Shown here: in pieces, positions 8,600 through 16,700 of the stretch | Layout of the letters: each line of letters starts with the position of its first letter | Numbering within the stretch: the stretch's first letter is position 1 | Assembly (NCBI GenBank): GCA_002782005.1 | Contig: PFGT01000123.1 | Location: forward strand, 1-40,628 | DNA: 40,628 nucleotides | Direction of reading: 5' to 3' | From: Hydrogenophilales bacterium CG12_big_fil_rev_8_21_14_0_65_61_21 | GTDB lineage: Bacteria; Pseudomonadota; Gammaproteobacteria; Burkholderiales; Thiobacillaceae | Position numbers and translations under genes: made by a program | The notes under the pieces: generated by a model | Database searches by the model: none | The model's input: only the letters and a program-made list of their open reading frames with translations | Told to the model about the DNA's origin: nothing

Positions 8600-10066
8600 C
8601 TAACCTGGTACGCTGCTCGCGGAGGCTTGTTCAGGCAGGGCGATCAGGACACTCATCACCTGCTCGGAGGCGTCCTCCATGCGTTGCAACTCGGCAAAAA
8701 CACGCTCCATCTGCGCCGTATCGTTTTGCCAGGTTCGTTGGTGAGTCAACGCCAGCATCTGCCGCACCGCATCATGCACTGCGGCATGAGGACGGTCGAT
8801 TTCGCGGAAGGCTTCGAGTTGGCCGAATTGTTCCCTGCCCTCGCCTGCATACCACTTGCCCAAACGGCAGTTGTGATGGTCCACGTCTACCTGTTGGCGT
8901 AGCGACTCGTCGCCCGCCACAATGGTCTGATAGGCGCGCTGCTTGTAGACCACATGATCGCATTTGGTCAGTGATGCGAAGGCGACGGTGAGTGCCGTTT
9001 TCGCCCGGCGCAGCGTTTCGCTTGAGCGGCTGACGATCTGGCTGAACTCGCTCGATATGTCGGCAGCGGCGCGACCCGATTCCTCGGTAATGGCGCGCAT
9101 CTCCTCGGCGCTAACCACCATAGACTGGGTTTCGCTCACCAGCGCTTGCATGGTGTTGCCGATCTGCATCGCCGCGTCCTTGGAGTGACCGGCGAGCTTG
9201 CGCACTTCATCCGCCACCACCGCGAAGCCGCGCCCCGCCTCGCCAGCGCGAGCCGCCTCAATCGCGGCATTGAGCGCCAGCAGATTGGTCTGATTGGCCA
9301 GAGCATGAATGGTGTCGATGGCCTGGTTTATTTCGCTGCTCTTAGCGGATAGATCCAGGATCGCCGCGCTGACCTCGCCGATCAGCGCTTGCAGGCGCTG
9401 AAAGCCCTGGTGCATGGCTTCGACCGCCACGGCGCTTTCGTTCGCCTTTTGCGATGAGCCACTGGCTAGGTCGATCACTTGTTCCTCTTCCTTAACTATC
9501 CGGGCAAAGTCGGCCTGGGTAAGCGCTAGGTCGGGAATAAGGTGAGCAGCGTTGAGGCTCTGAACTCGAACCACCATGTGGTTATATGCTTCGGCTTGCT
9601 TGTGTTTGCTAATGGATGCCAATACGGTGTTGAAGGTATTCAGCACATGGCTATAGTCGCCCACCTGGCCAATAACCTGGGCGTGGCGCGCGGTATAACC
9701 CGCTTCCTGGGCCGTCAGCGCACCGCTCATTTCACGAAAGGCGGCTTCGATGCGGTCCATGGCATCATTAAACGCAGTCACTACCGGCGCCAGACTCCGG
9801 GCGTCAGAGACGTGCGTCAGGCGGCTGGATAGATGACCGTCGGCGATGTCGGCCGCCATGCGGCGAATTTTTTCCATCCAGGCATTTTGGCGCAGGCGGT
9901 GGCGCGCGCAAACCACGGCCAGCGCCACCGCCATGAGGGCGAAAACCAGCGGCCACCATGGGCCGCCCGCCAGTGTGCCTGCCAGCGGCCCGGCCACGGC
10001 CAGCGCGCCGAGGATGCCGCTACCCCAGGCCGTATCAAAGATCGAGAACGAACGCTGTGTAGTCAT
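8600..10066 (-). CDS. CetA/Aer-like membrane chemoreceptor with C-terminal zinc-binding CZB domain
   Basis: A 488-aa receptor. Two membrane helices (about 17-33 and 38-55) have almost nothing between them, so it cannot sense periplasmic ligands. HAMP-like linkers follow, then a signalling tip ([20 protein letters not shown]). The C-terminus is a CZB domain with putative zinc ligands His371, Cys400 (motif CRLGKWY), His427 and His431. The start codon lies inside the 3' end of the PAS gene (32-bp overlap), so the two are translationally linked. This arrangement matches the Campylobacter CetA/CetB split of the E. coli Aer aerotaxis receptor. CZB domains in other receptors report zinc or hypochlorite; that role here is inference. 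The ATG at 10066 is preferred over a GTG at 10075, which is too close to AGGAG. Confidence 0.9.
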   Translation of the reverse strand: MTTQRSFSIFDTAWGSGILGALAVAGPLAGTLAGGPWWPLVFALMAVALAVVCARHRLRQNAWMEKIRRMAADIADGHLSSRLTHVSDARSLAPVVTAFNDAMDRIEAAFREMSGALTAQEAGYTARHAQVIGQVGDYSHVLNTFNTVLASISKHKQAEAYNHMVVRVQSLNAAHLIPDLALTQADFARIVKEEEQVIDLASGSSQKANESAVAVEAMHQGFQRLQALIGEVSAAILDLSAKSSEINQAIDTIHALANQTNLLALNAAIEAARAGEAGRGFAVVADEVRKLAGHSKDAAMQIGNTMQALVSETQSMVVSAEEMRAITEESGRAAADISSEFSQIVSRSSETLRRAKTALTVAFASLTKCDHVVYKQRAYQTIVAGDESLRQQVDVDHHNCRLGKWYAGEGREQFGQLEAFREIDRPHAAVHDAVRQMLALTHQRTWQNDTAQMERVFAELQRMEDASEQVMSVLIALPEQASASSVPG

Positions 10067-10562
10067 TTTTTCCACTCTCCTGAATCAGTCGTTGCAATAC
10101 CGCCAGCCCTTCTGCCGGCGCCTGACTGCCGGAGGCTCGCGTCTCCGCCGCCAGCATGGCGCGGTAAATGGGCTCAATGAGGTTAATGGCTTCACGGCGC
10201 GGCTTGCGCCGTACCGAGTAGTAGCCGGTGATGCGCCCGGCGGCGTCGAAATCCGGCGTCACCGTGGCATAGACCCAGTAAAAACCGCCATCGGCGCTCA
10301 TATTCTTGACGTAGCCGAGAAATTCCTTGCCGGCGCTGATGGTGTCCCACAGCGCCTTGAACACGCCGCGCGGCATGTCGGGGTGGCGGATGATGTTGTG
10401 CGGCGCGCCCAGCAGCTCGTCCTCGCTGTAGCCGGAGAGGTCGATGAAGATGGGGTTGCCGTAAAGAATCTTGCCGCGCGTGTCGGTTTTCGAGGTAATG
10501 AATGCGTCGTCTGGAAGCACGCGTTCACGCCGGTTCGGGATGGCTTTACTTGATTTCGACAT
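10035..10562 (-). CDS. Aer-type PAS sensor protein (CetB-like), partner of the downstream receptor
   Basis: A 175-aa soluble protein with a single PAS domain of the Aer class. Typical segments are [27 protein letters not shown] and [12 protein letters not shown], the FAD-binding type used for redox and energy taxis. The C-terminal tail (about 120-175) resembles the segment that follows PAS in Aer proteins. There is no membrane helix and no signalling domain, so it must act through the overlapping receptor gene. The ATG at 10562 has an AAAGGA site 8 nt upstream; an upstream in-frame start at 10655 falls in a repeat element. FAD binding is inferred from the family. Confidence 0.88.
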   Translation of the reverse strand: MSKSSKAIPNRRERVLPDDAFITSKTDTRGKILYGNPIFIDLSGYSEDELLGAPHNIIRHPDMPRGVFKALWDTISAGKEFLGYVKNMSADGGFYWVYATVTPDFDAAGRITGYYSVRRKPRREAINLIEPIYRAMLAAETRASGSQAPAEGLAVLQRLIQESGKNDYTAFVLDL

Positions 10563-10610
10563 CGTAAGAAGTCCTTTCGCTTTTTTAACGTGAGACGCAC
10601 GAGTCCATAG

Positions 10611-10709
10611 GACGGGCCGTACCCGCCGCAACGGCGCCGAGTGAACGGCGGCCATGGACCGCCCTATGGCGTTTCATGATTTTGGGAGGCGATGCGCCAT
10701 GATCGTTAG
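10611..10709. repeat. Palindromic repeat, copy 2 (modules A and B separated)
   Basis: Module A (GACGGGCCGTACCCGCCGC, 10611-10629) is separated from module B (TGATTTTGGGAGGCGATGCG onward, 10677-10709). Module B is almost identical to 29849-29881. Between them is a further palindrome (GGCGGCCATGGACCGCC). The TAA stop codon of the chemoreceptor gene at 10706 is supplied by the end of module B. Confidence 0.7.
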
Positions 10710-12325
10710 ACACGGAATTGGCCTACAAGCTGTTGCAGTTCAGTTGCGATATGCGATACAGCCTCCGCTGCCTGGGCGGCCTGGCGGATGCTTGCGGAGT
10801 TTTCCTGGGCAAGCGCCGAAATTTCACCCATGTCGCGTGCTACGTTCTCCGTAGCAGAGGTCTGTCCCTTGGCGCTGTCGGCAATATGGCCGACCTGTCC
10901 GGTGACTTGGTTTGCGGCCTCAACGATTTGTCCCAGCGCATCACTGGTCAAGCTGTTGTAGTTGGCGCTTTCCTGCACCTCGCGTTTGACTTCACCCATG
11001 GCTGCCACGGCCGCTTCGGTCTCAGCTCGGATGGATTCGACCCCTCCGGATATTTCGCTGGTGCTGGAGGATGTACGTTCGGCAAGCTTTCTCACTTCAT
11101 CGGCGACGACGGCAAACCCCCGTCCCTGCTCACCGGCGCGCGCCGCTTCGATGGCGGCATTGAGCGCCAGCAAGTTGGTCTGGTCGGCAATCTCCTTGAT
11201 GACAACGGTAATCTGGCCGATTTTCTGGATAGAGTCGTTCAGGTTGCCGACGATGTTGGCCGAGCTATTGGCCGTCGCAACCACCTTTTCCATGGCGCCT
11301 CGGTTCTTTGCCATATTCGCATCGCCTTGATGTGCATACTCTTCGTTGCGGAGAACTGTTTCGCCCGCGCCGTTGGCGAGGCTAGCCACTTCTGAATTGG
11401 CTATACGGATATTTTCCATAGCCGTAGCGATATGCGTGACGCGTTCGCTCTGTGCAACCTCGCGCGCGACTATCTGTTCGATCTGATGTGACAAATCGGC
11501 CGAGGCACTTGCAGCCTTGCCGGCCGCAGTTATTACGCCATCCACGATGCGCATGAGATGTGCCGTGGTGTTTTCCAGCGATTGCCCCATTTCGCCGAGC
11601 TCATCCTTGCGTTTGAACGGCACGGTGGCAGTCAAATCGCCTTGCGCTACCTTGTCAAGGGTGCCTTTCATGGCCTGGATGCCGCGATTTATATCAGCCG
11701 AGAGCATGCCGCTGCCAATCAGCAATATCAGTATGCTGACGCCAAATATGCCCAGCCCGGTATAAATCAATTTTTTGCCACGTGCGCGACCCTTTTCATA
11801 GGTATCCTTGACTGCCGCTTGCTGGTAGGAGGCCACCTGCGAGAGGGGTTTCAACAAGTCACTTTGGAAAGCAGGCCATTCATCCTCCAGCAATCCGGTG
11901 ATGCTTTTTTTGTCGTCGCCCGAATAGGCCGCTTCCAACTTGTCCCAAAAAGCCGGCAGTGCGCCAAGCTGCTTATCGATTTTTGCGATCTGGCCGCGTG
12001 CTTCGTCGCTAAAGGTATTGTCGCGGGTTTTTTCCTTGAACAGCGACCATTGCCGGGGGATGCTCACGCGGACCTCATTCAGTTGGTTTTTCGCGCCTGG
12101 CGCTGACATCTGGTCCAGCAATACGCCCGCCATTCTGAAACGGATTTCCATCAGGCCATGTTCTATTTCCTGAAGGGCTATGGCAGGCGCAACCTGATTG
12201 TCGTAAACCGTGGCAAGCGCCTCGTCGCCTTGTTTGACGCTGTACATGTTGACCGCAGCCAGAACGAGCGAGACGGCTCCAGCAATTAGGCCGAGAAGAA
12301 ACATTTTGGCTTTCAGGCTTTTCAT
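10706..12325 (-). CDS. Methyl-accepting chemotaxis protein linked to a periplasmic rhodanese
   Basis: A 539-aa chemoreceptor: TM1 about 7-29, a helical periplasmic sensor of the four-helix-bundle (TarH-like) type about 30-185, TM2 about 188-208, HAMP about 210-262, then a signalling domain with the conserved tip ([19 protein letters not shown]). The start ATG at 12325 has only a distant GGAAG. It lies 75 bp after the rhodanese gene on the same strand and probably belongs to the operon that starts at the FliA promoter 13096-13122. The pairing suggests the stimulus may be a sulfur compound or another periplasmic substrate processed by the rhodanese; that is inference. Its stop codon lies within a dispersed repeat. 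Confidence 0.92.
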   Translation of the reverse strand: MKSLKAKMFLLGLIAGAVSLVLAAVNMYSVKQGDEALATVYDNQVAPAIALQEIEHGLMEIRFRMAGVLLDQMSAPGAKNQLNEVRVSIPRQWSLFKEKTRDNTFSDEARGQIAKIDKQLGALPAFWDKLEAAYSGDDKKSITGLLEDEWPAFQSDLLKPLSQVASYQQAAVKDTYEKGRARGKKLIYTGLGIFGVSILILLIGSGMLSADINRGIQAMKGTLDKVAQGDLTATVPFKRKDELGEMGQSLENTTAHLMRIVDGVITAAGKAASASADLSHQIEQIVAREVAQSERVTHIATAMENIRIANSEVASLANGAGETVLRNEEYAHQGDANMAKNRGAMEKVVATANSSANIVGNLNDSIQKIGQITVVIKEIADQTNLLALNAAIEAARAGEQGRGFAVVADEVRKLAERTSSSTSEISGGVESIRAETEAAVAAMGEVKREVQESANYNSLTSDALGQIVEAANQVTGQVGHIADSAKGQTSATENVARDMGEISALAQENSASIRQAAQAAEAVSHIATELQQLVGQFRV

Positions 12326-12400
12326 TTTATGTAATCTTCCGAAAAATTGGCAATGCGGCAGGCAAGGTGATGGGGCTTGCCCGCCGGTATCGGTTATTGG

Positions 12401-12853
12401 TTATTCAACCGGCAGTCCTTTGGCCTTCCACTCCGGGAAGCCGCCGCGGAACCAGTACACCTTTTTGTAGCCTGCCTTGATCGCGGCTACGGCACCCTTG
12501 TAGCTCTTCCAGCATTCTGGGCCATTGCACTGGGTGATGATGGCGGTGTTCTTGTTGCCAGGCAGTTTAGAAACGTCGAAGTTGTCCTGGCTGGCATCGA
12601 AGTCAGCGGCTTTCGCGCTTTTTTCCTTGTAAGGTACGTTGACGGCGCCTTTGATATGCGCTTCGGCGTATTCGTTAGCCACGCGCGTGTCAATCAATTT
12701 GGCGCCACCATCCATCAGAGATTTTGTCTTGGCGGCGTCGACAACTGCGGCTCCGGCAAGGCTGGCAGGGGTTTCTACGGCCAAGGCGGCGCCAGCGGAA
12801 ATGAAAGCGCAGACAGTAATCATTGAAAGGAAAGCGGTTTTAGCGAGTGTCAT
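12401..12853 (-). CDS. Exported rhodanese-like sulfurtransferase
   Basis: A 150-aa protein with a signal peptide (hydrophobic about 8-25, likely cleavage after ALA) and one rhodanese domain. Family hallmarks are LIDTRVANEYAEAHIKGAVNVP (52-73), the active-site loop starting at Cys109 (CNGPECWKS), and the closing GGFPEWKAKGLPV. A second cysteine, Cys114, sits in the same loop. Rhodaneses carry sulfane sulfur on the loop cysteine; the substrate is unknown. The start has a strong AAGGAG. It lies between a 54-aa small gene (39 bp upstream) and a chemoreceptor gene (75 bp downstream), all on one strand. Confidence 0.9.
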   Translation of the reverse strand: MTLAKTAFLSMITVCAFISAGAALAVETPASLAGAAVVDAAKTKSLMDGGAKLIDTRVANEYAEAHIKGAVNVPYKEKSAKAADFDASQDNFDVSKLPGNKNTAIITQCNGPECWKSYKGAVAAIKAGYKKVYWFRGGFPEWKAKGLPVE

Positions 12854-12892
12854 GATGTTGTATCTCCTTGATCGGGGTAAGTTGCTGCTGTG

Positions 12893-13057
12893 TTAAAGGA
12901 GCCTGGCGGACTTATGATGAATCGGCTGCAAATCCGACAAGCTACTAGCTAAAGCAATCGAGGCGCCGCAAGCAAACAAAGCGCGAGCCACTCGCCCATA
13001 CCTATGCGGATAACCGCCAGTCTGGCGTAATGAATCGTCGATAGTTGCTGCTTTCAT
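12893..13057 (-). CDS. Small protein of 54 aa, unrecognised, preceded by a FliA promoter
   Basis: A short open frame beginning MKAATIDDSLRQTGG and ending HHKSARLL. The ATG at 13057 has AAAAGGAG about 10 nt upstream, and a near-consensus FliA promoter ends about 40 nt upstream of the start. Residues about 20-41 (YGRVARALFACGASIALASSL) are moderately hydrophobic with basic residues before them, so a membrane helix or export signal is possible. There is one cysteine (Cys30). I do not recognise a family. The next gene downstream (39 bp) is the exported rhodanese. The last 13 codons overlap a 35-nt bipartite element repeated at 39185. An alternative is an untranslated leader, but promoter, ribosome site and frame all agree with a gene. 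Confidence 0.6.
   Translation of the reverse strand: MKAATIDDSLRQTGGYPHRYGRVARALFACGASIALASSLSDLQPIHHKSARLL
12897..12931. repeat. Bipartite 35-nt element, copy 1
   Basis: Plus strand AGGAG-n-CTGGCGGACTTA-n5-AATCGGCTGCAA. The copy at 39185-39219 is identical except for the single n and the 5-nt gap (29 of 35 positions). On the minus strand this copy is inside the 54-aa gene and encodes LQPI-HH-KSARLL. Confidence 0.7.
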
Positions 13058-13095
13058 TCTTGGCAATCTCCTTTTGCGTCCGTTTGCCAGACCCT

Positions 13096-13122
13096 ATATC
13101 GGCAATTCCGCTAAATTCTTTA
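13096..13122 (-). promoter_or_regulatory. FliA (sigma-28) promoter for small gene-rhodanese-chemoreceptor
   Basis: On the minus strand, TAAAGAAT (13115-13122), an 11-nt spacer, then GCCGATAT (13096-13103). Against TAAAGTTT-N11-GCCGATAA the match is 6/8, exact spacing and 7/8. Transcription would begin near 13089, about 30 nt before the ATG of the 54-aa gene, with AAGGAG in between. Confidence 0.85.
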
Positions 13123-13236
13123 ATCCTGAATTCGGCACTTCGTTTGAGGGCTCGTTTTTTGGAGGCAGACGGTGCGCTATTTCATGTCAACAGTTGAAAC
13201 TGTGCTTCAAAATTGGAATCGAGGTAACAAAAAACA

Positions 13237-13270
13237 TTAGCTTTTTGCTAAAGCACTATGTTTTTGTGCT
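13237..13270. promoter_or_regulatory. Two adjacent hairpins upstream of fliL
   Basis: TTAGC-TTTTT-GCTAA (13237-13251) is followed at once by AGCAC-n9-GTGCT (13252-13270), in an AT-rich stretch that stands out from its surroundings. It lies 45 bp upstream of fliL in the gap between divergent transcripts. I could not find a convincing fliL promoter; the hairpins may be part of its leader or operator. Confidence 0.4.
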
Positions 13271-13315
13271 ACTTTAGGCGCATAAACTTAGTTCTGAATG
13301 GAGCGCTGGCAAGTC

Positions 13316-13804
13316 ATGGCGAAGGAAAAGGAAGCGGCGGTCGAAGAGGTTGCTGCGCAGCCCAAAGGCAAGAAGAAGCTGTTCATTATCCTGGCGGCGG
13401 TGCTCGTCTTGATATTGGCAGCCGGCGGTGCGGCAGTCATGCTGCTCGGCAAGTCTGCAGGCAAGCACGAAGTGGCCTCAGTTGAGGAAGACAAGGGGCC
13501 GCCCATCTACGAAAGCCTCGAATCGTTCACCGTCAATCTGTCTGGCGGCGACACCTATTTGCAGGTGGAGGTCAAGCTGCTCCTGTCCGATACCGATTTT
13601 CAGGAAAAACTGAAGCAGCGTATGCCGGAGATACGCAACGATATCCTCAATCTGCTTTCCAGCAAGACGCCGGACGACTTGTCTACCCTGGAAGGGAAAA
13701 ACAAATTGGCCGCTGATATACAGGCCGATATCAATGGCCTATTGAAGGTCAAGGCGGGAAAGGGCGTGAAGAAGGTGCTGTTTGGCTCATTCTTGATCCA
13801 ATAG
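13316..13804 (+). CDS. fliL: Flagellar basal-body protein FliL
   Basis: A 162-aa single-pass inner-membrane protein that surrounds the stator and supports motor torque. A short Lys/Glu-rich cytoplasmic start (MAKEKEAAVEEV) is followed by a membrane helix (about 22-45) and a periplasmic stomatin-like FliL domain (YESLESFTVNLSGGDTYLQVEVKL, then the family C-terminus KVLFGSFLIQ). The ATG at 13316 gives a FliL-like N-terminus and has GGAG 12 nt upstream. An ATG at 13298 has no ribosome site. It is the first gene of fliLMNOPQR and ends 7 bp before fliM. It is divergent from the FliA-dependent small gene. Confidence 0.93.
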   Translation: MAKEKEAAVEEVAAQPKGKKKLFIILAAVLVLILAAGGAAVMLLGKSAGKHEVASVEEDKGPPIYESLESFTVNLSGGDTYLQVEVKLLLSDTDFQEKLKQRMPEIRNDILNLLSSKTPDDLSTLEGKNKLAADIQADINGLLKVKAGKGVKKVLFGSFLIQ

Positions 13805-13811
13805 GAGGATC

Positions 13812-14810
13812 GTGACTGACGACATTCTCTCCCAAGATGAAGTCGATGCGTTGCTCCGCGGCGTAACGGGGGAACCCGAGGAGGTCGCCGACGAAGGCAG
13901 TGCGGGGGGGGTGCGTACCTACGATATCGGCCGGCAAGAGCGCATCGTCCGGGGGCGGATGCCCACCCTGGAGATTATCAACGAGCGCTTTGCCCGTAAT
14001 TTCCGCATTGGCCTGTTCAATCTGATCCGCCGCACTGCCGATATTTCGGTTGGGCCGGTTTCGGTCATCAAGTACAGCGAGTTCATACGCAACCTGCCAG
14101 TCCCGACCAACTTGAACTTGGTTCACATGGAGCCGTTACGCGGCACGGCGTTGTTCGTGTTCGACCCCAACCTGGTCTTCCTGGTCGTCGACAACCTGTT
14201 TGGCGGCGACGGTCGCTACCACATGAGGGTCGAGGGCCGCGACTTCACCTTGGCCGAGCAGCGCATCATCCGCAAGATGCTGGATGTGGTGTTCGAGGAA
14301 TATGGCAAGTCCTGGGAGCCGATCTATCCGGTCACATTGGAATATGTCCGTTCCGAAATGAACACCCAGTTCGCCAACATCGCTACCCCAACCGAGGTAG
14401 TGGTGGTCACCACCTTCAAGATCGAATTGGGTGCGTCGAGCGGCGATTTCCACATCTGTATGCCCTACAGTATGATTGAACCCATGCGCGATCAACTCAC
14501 CAGCACCATGCAGGCTGACCGCGCCGAGGCGGATGAGCGCTGGATTACCGAGATGTCTCTGCAAGTGCAGGATGCCGAAGTGGAGCTGGTGGCTCATCTG
14601 GGGCAGGCGGCCATTACCCTGCGCCAGATCATGGGCCTGAAGGCGGGCGATGTGATCTCGCTCGATGTGCCCGATGCGGTGATTGCCGAGGTGGATGGCG
14701 TGCCATTGTTCGAATGCCATTATGGCCAAAAAAACGGGCAACTCGCCCTGAAGGTCGAGCGGGTGCTGCAAGGGCGTGAGCGAGCGTCGGTTGCTGGGGT
14801 CAAGCGATGA
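13812..14810 (+). CDS. fliM: Flagellar motor switch protein FliM
   Basis: A 332-aa C-ring protein that receives CheY-P and switches rotation. The N-terminal peptide DDILSQDEVDALLRG is the CheY-P binding site. The middle domain contains LVVDNLFGGDGR, and the C-terminal SpoA-like domain (about 250-325) contacts FliN. The start is GTG at 13812, with AGGAGG only 3 nt upstream; no better start keeps the conserved MTDDIL N-terminus. The stop overlaps the fliN start (ATGA). Confidence 0.97.
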   Translation: MTDDILSQDEVDALLRGVTGEPEEVADEGSAGGVRTYDIGRQERIVRGRMPTLEIINERFARNFRIGLFNLIRRTADISVGPVSVIKYSEFIRNLPVPTNLNLVHMEPLRGTALFVFDPNLVFLVVDNLFGGDGRYHMRVEGRDFTLAEQRIIRKMLDVVFEEYGKSWEPIYPVTLEYVRSEMNTQFANIATPTEVVVVTTFKIELGASSGDFHICMPYSMIEPMRDQLTSTMQADRAEADERWITEMSLQVQDAEVELVAHLGQAAITLRQIMGLKAGDVISLDVPDAVIAEVDGVPLFECHYGQKNGQLALKVERVLQGRERASVAGVKR

Positions 14811-15274
14811 GCGAAGAAGCGGAAAAAGACATAACTACGGATGACTGGGCGGCCGCCATGGCCGAGCAGGAAACGGCCGAACCCGTCGTGGCCGACGCTG
14901 CGGCTGACGAGCCGGCCAAGCAGGCCGATGCCGGTTCAGTCGCCGCAGCAGAGCCACAGAAGGCCCAAATATTCCAAAATTTGTCGGCCTCCGGCGACAA
15001 CCCGGCGGCGGCCAACAACCTGGACCTGATTCTGGATATTCCGGTGCAACTCACCGTCGAGCTGGGTCGAACCAAGATCGCCATTCGTAACCTGCTGCAA
15101 CTGGCCCAAGGCTCAGTGGTGGAACTCGATGGCCTGGCCGGCGAACCGATGGACGTACTGGTCAACGGCTGCCTGATCGCGCAAGGCGAAGTGGTAGTGG
15201 TGAACGACAAATTCGGCATCCGACTGACCGACATCATCAGCCCCGCCGAACGACTGCGTCGCATCAACCGATGA
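14807..15274 (+). CDS. fliN: Flagellar motor switch protein FliN
   Basis: A 155-aa C-ring component. The first about 65 residues are acidic and Ala-rich, low complexity, including DDWAAAMAEQ as in many FliN proteins. The conserved SpoA domain is at about 70-150 (LDLILDIPVQLTVELGRTK, then GEVVVVNDKFGIRLTDI). FliN binds FliM and the export ATPase cargo complex FliH. It overlaps fliM and fliO by 4 bp each, which suggests translational coupling. Confidence 0.96.
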   Translation: MSEEAEKDITTDDWAAAMAEQETAEPVVADAAADEPAKQADAGSVAAAEPQKAQIFQNLSASGDNPAAANNLDLILDIPVQLTVELGRTKIAIRNLLQLAQGSVVELDGLAGEPMDVLVNGCLIAQGEVVVVNDKFGIRLTDIISPAERLRRINR

Positions 15275-15690
15275 CCCCCCGGCGCGGCCTGGCGATCCTG
15301 CCTTTGAGTTTAGTCTCCTCGGCCGCATCGGCGGCCGACGCGGTTCAACAGACCTCTGGCTTTACCTCCTTCTTCCAGGCGCTGATGGGGCTGGCGGTCG
15401 TATTGGGTCTGCTTTATGGTTTCTTCTGGCTGCTGCGTCGTTTCGGGCCGGGCCAGACCGGCGCCCAGGGGGCGGTCAGAATAGTCGGCGGGGTCATGTT
15501 GGGGCCGCGCGAACGACTGGTGGTGGTGGAGGTCCAGGATACCTGGCTGCTGGTGGGCGTGGCCGCCGGCCACGTCAGCACCTTGCATACCTTGCCGCGG
15601 CCGGAAGGGCTTGCCCCGGCGCCCCTGCAATCGGCGCCGCAACCTTTCTCCGACAAGCTGGCCGATCTGCTCAAGCGTTCGAAGGGTTGA
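15271..15690 (+). CDS. fliO: Flagellar export apparatus protein FliO
   Basis: A 139-aa protein with an N-terminal signal-like segment (residues 1-20, ending ASAA), one strong membrane helix (about 34-52) and a cytoplasmic FliO domain containing RIVGGVMLGPRERLVVVEV and WLLVGVAAGHVSTLHTL. FliO helps assemble the FliP ring of the export gate. It overlaps fliN by 4 bp, and its end lies just before fliP. Identification rests on the domain pattern and on position. Confidence 0.93.
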   Translation: MTPRRGLAILPLSLVSSAASAADAVQQTSGFTSFFQALMGLAVVLGLLYGFFWLLRRFGPGQTGAQGAVRIVGGVMLGPRERLVVVEVQDTWLLVGVAAGHVSTLHTLPRPEGLAPAPLQSAPQPFSDKLADLLKRSKG

Positions 15691-15692
15691 AC

Positions 15693-16427
15693 GTGCGCCG
15701 TCTATTCCTGTTCGTCTTTCTGCTCGCGCCGGTCCTGGCCTGGGCCGCACCTGGCCTGCCGGCCGTTACCAGCACCCCGGCGCCGGGCGGCGGCCAATCC
15801 TATAGTTTCAGCATCGAGGCCCTGTTGTTCATGACCTCACTAACCTTTCTGCCGGCGCTGCTGTTGATGATGACCTCGTTCACACGGGTGGTCATCGTCC
15901 TGTCGCTGCTGAGGCAGGCGCTGGGCACCATGCAGGCGCCGCCCAATCAGGTCATTGTTGGCCTGTCGCTGTTCCTGACCTTTTTCATCATGGGGCCGGT
16001 GTTCGACAAGATTTACGCAGTCGCCTGGACGCCGTATACAAGCAATCAGATCGGCTTCGTCGAGGCGGTCGACCAAGGTTCCCAGCCGCTCAAGGCATTC
16101 ATGCTCAAACAGACCCGGCAAGAGGACCTGGCGCTGTTCGTCAAGCTATCCAACGGCCCTGCGCTGCAAAGCCCGGAGCAAACGCCAATGAAGATACTGG
16201 TGCCGGCCTATGTCATTAGCGAGCTCAAGACTGCCTTCCAGATCGGCTTCATCGTCTTTATCCCCTTCCTGATTATCGACATGGTGGTGGCCAGCGTGCT
16301 GATGTCCATGGGCATGATGATGCTCTCGCCGATGTTGGTATCGATGCCGTTCAAGCTGATGCTGTTCGTGTTGGCGGATGGCTGGAATTTGCTGATCGCC
16401 TCGTTGGTCCAGACCTATCGAATATGA
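15693..16427 (+). CDS. fliP: Flagellar export gate protein FliP
   Basis: A 244-aa integral membrane protein of the FliPQR core of the type III export gate. It has a cleavable signal peptide (MRRLFLFVFLLAPVLAWA), then conserved FliP blocks such as MTSFTRVVIVLSLLRQALG and GMMMLSPMLVSMPFKLMLF. I choose the GTG at 15693, with AAGGG 6 nt upstream. A TTG at 15687 would overlap the fliO stop and leave no room for a ribosome site. The stop overlaps the fliQ start (ATGA). Confidence 0.95.
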   Translation: MRRLFLFVFLLAPVLAWAAPGLPAVTSTPAPGGGQSYSFSIEALLFMTSLTFLPALLLMMTSFTRVVIVLSLLRQALGTMQAPPNQVIVGLSLFLTFFIMGPVFDKIYAVAWTPYTSNQIGFVEAVDQGSQPLKAFMLKQTRQEDLALFVKLSNGPALQSPEQTPMKILVPAYVISELKTAFQIGFIVFIPFLIIDMVVASVLMSMGMMMLSPMLVSMPFKLMLFVLADGWNLLIASLVQTYRI

Positions 16428-16693
16428 CGCCGGAAACCGTCATCGCCATCGTCCGCCAGGCTTTGGAAATGGCCATGTTGACCGCCGGCCCGCTGCTCCT
16501 GGCCTCGCTGGCCACGGGCTTGCTGATCAGCATCTTCCAGGCTGCCACCCAGATCAACGAAATGACGCTGACCTTCATTCCAAAACTGGTGGTCATGTTC
16601 CTGGTGCTGGTGGTGTTGGGCCCCTGGATGCTGAGTCTCATGGTCGATTATGTGGTGAGGCTGTACGGCAGCATCCCGACGCTGATCGGTTGA
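16424..16693 (+). CDS. fliQ: Flagellar export gate protein FliQ
   Basis: An 89-aa protein with two membrane helices (about 17-37 and 50-72), beginning MTPETVIAIVRQALEMAM. Family motifs are GLLISIFQAATQINEMTL and FIPKLVVMFLVLV. It forms the export gate with FliP and FliR. It overlaps fliP by 4 bp and ends 7 bp before fliR. Confidence 0.96.
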   Translation: MTPETVIAIVRQALEMAMLTAGPLLLASLATGLLISIFQAATQINEMTLTFIPKLVVMFLVLVVLGPWMLSLMVDYVVRLYGSIPTLIG

Positions 16694-16700
16694 GCACGTC

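Noticed and set aside
12335-12400. ACCGATAC before the rhodanese-linked chemoreceptor as a third FliA promoter
   Set aside because: No TAAA-type -35 at the right spacing; the receptor is better served by the promoter at 13096-13122.
13058-13080. TTGGCA...TTGC upstream of the 54-aa gene as a sigma-54 promoter
   Set aside because: GG-to-GC spacing is 12 instead of 10, and the stretch is the ribosome binding site of the small gene.
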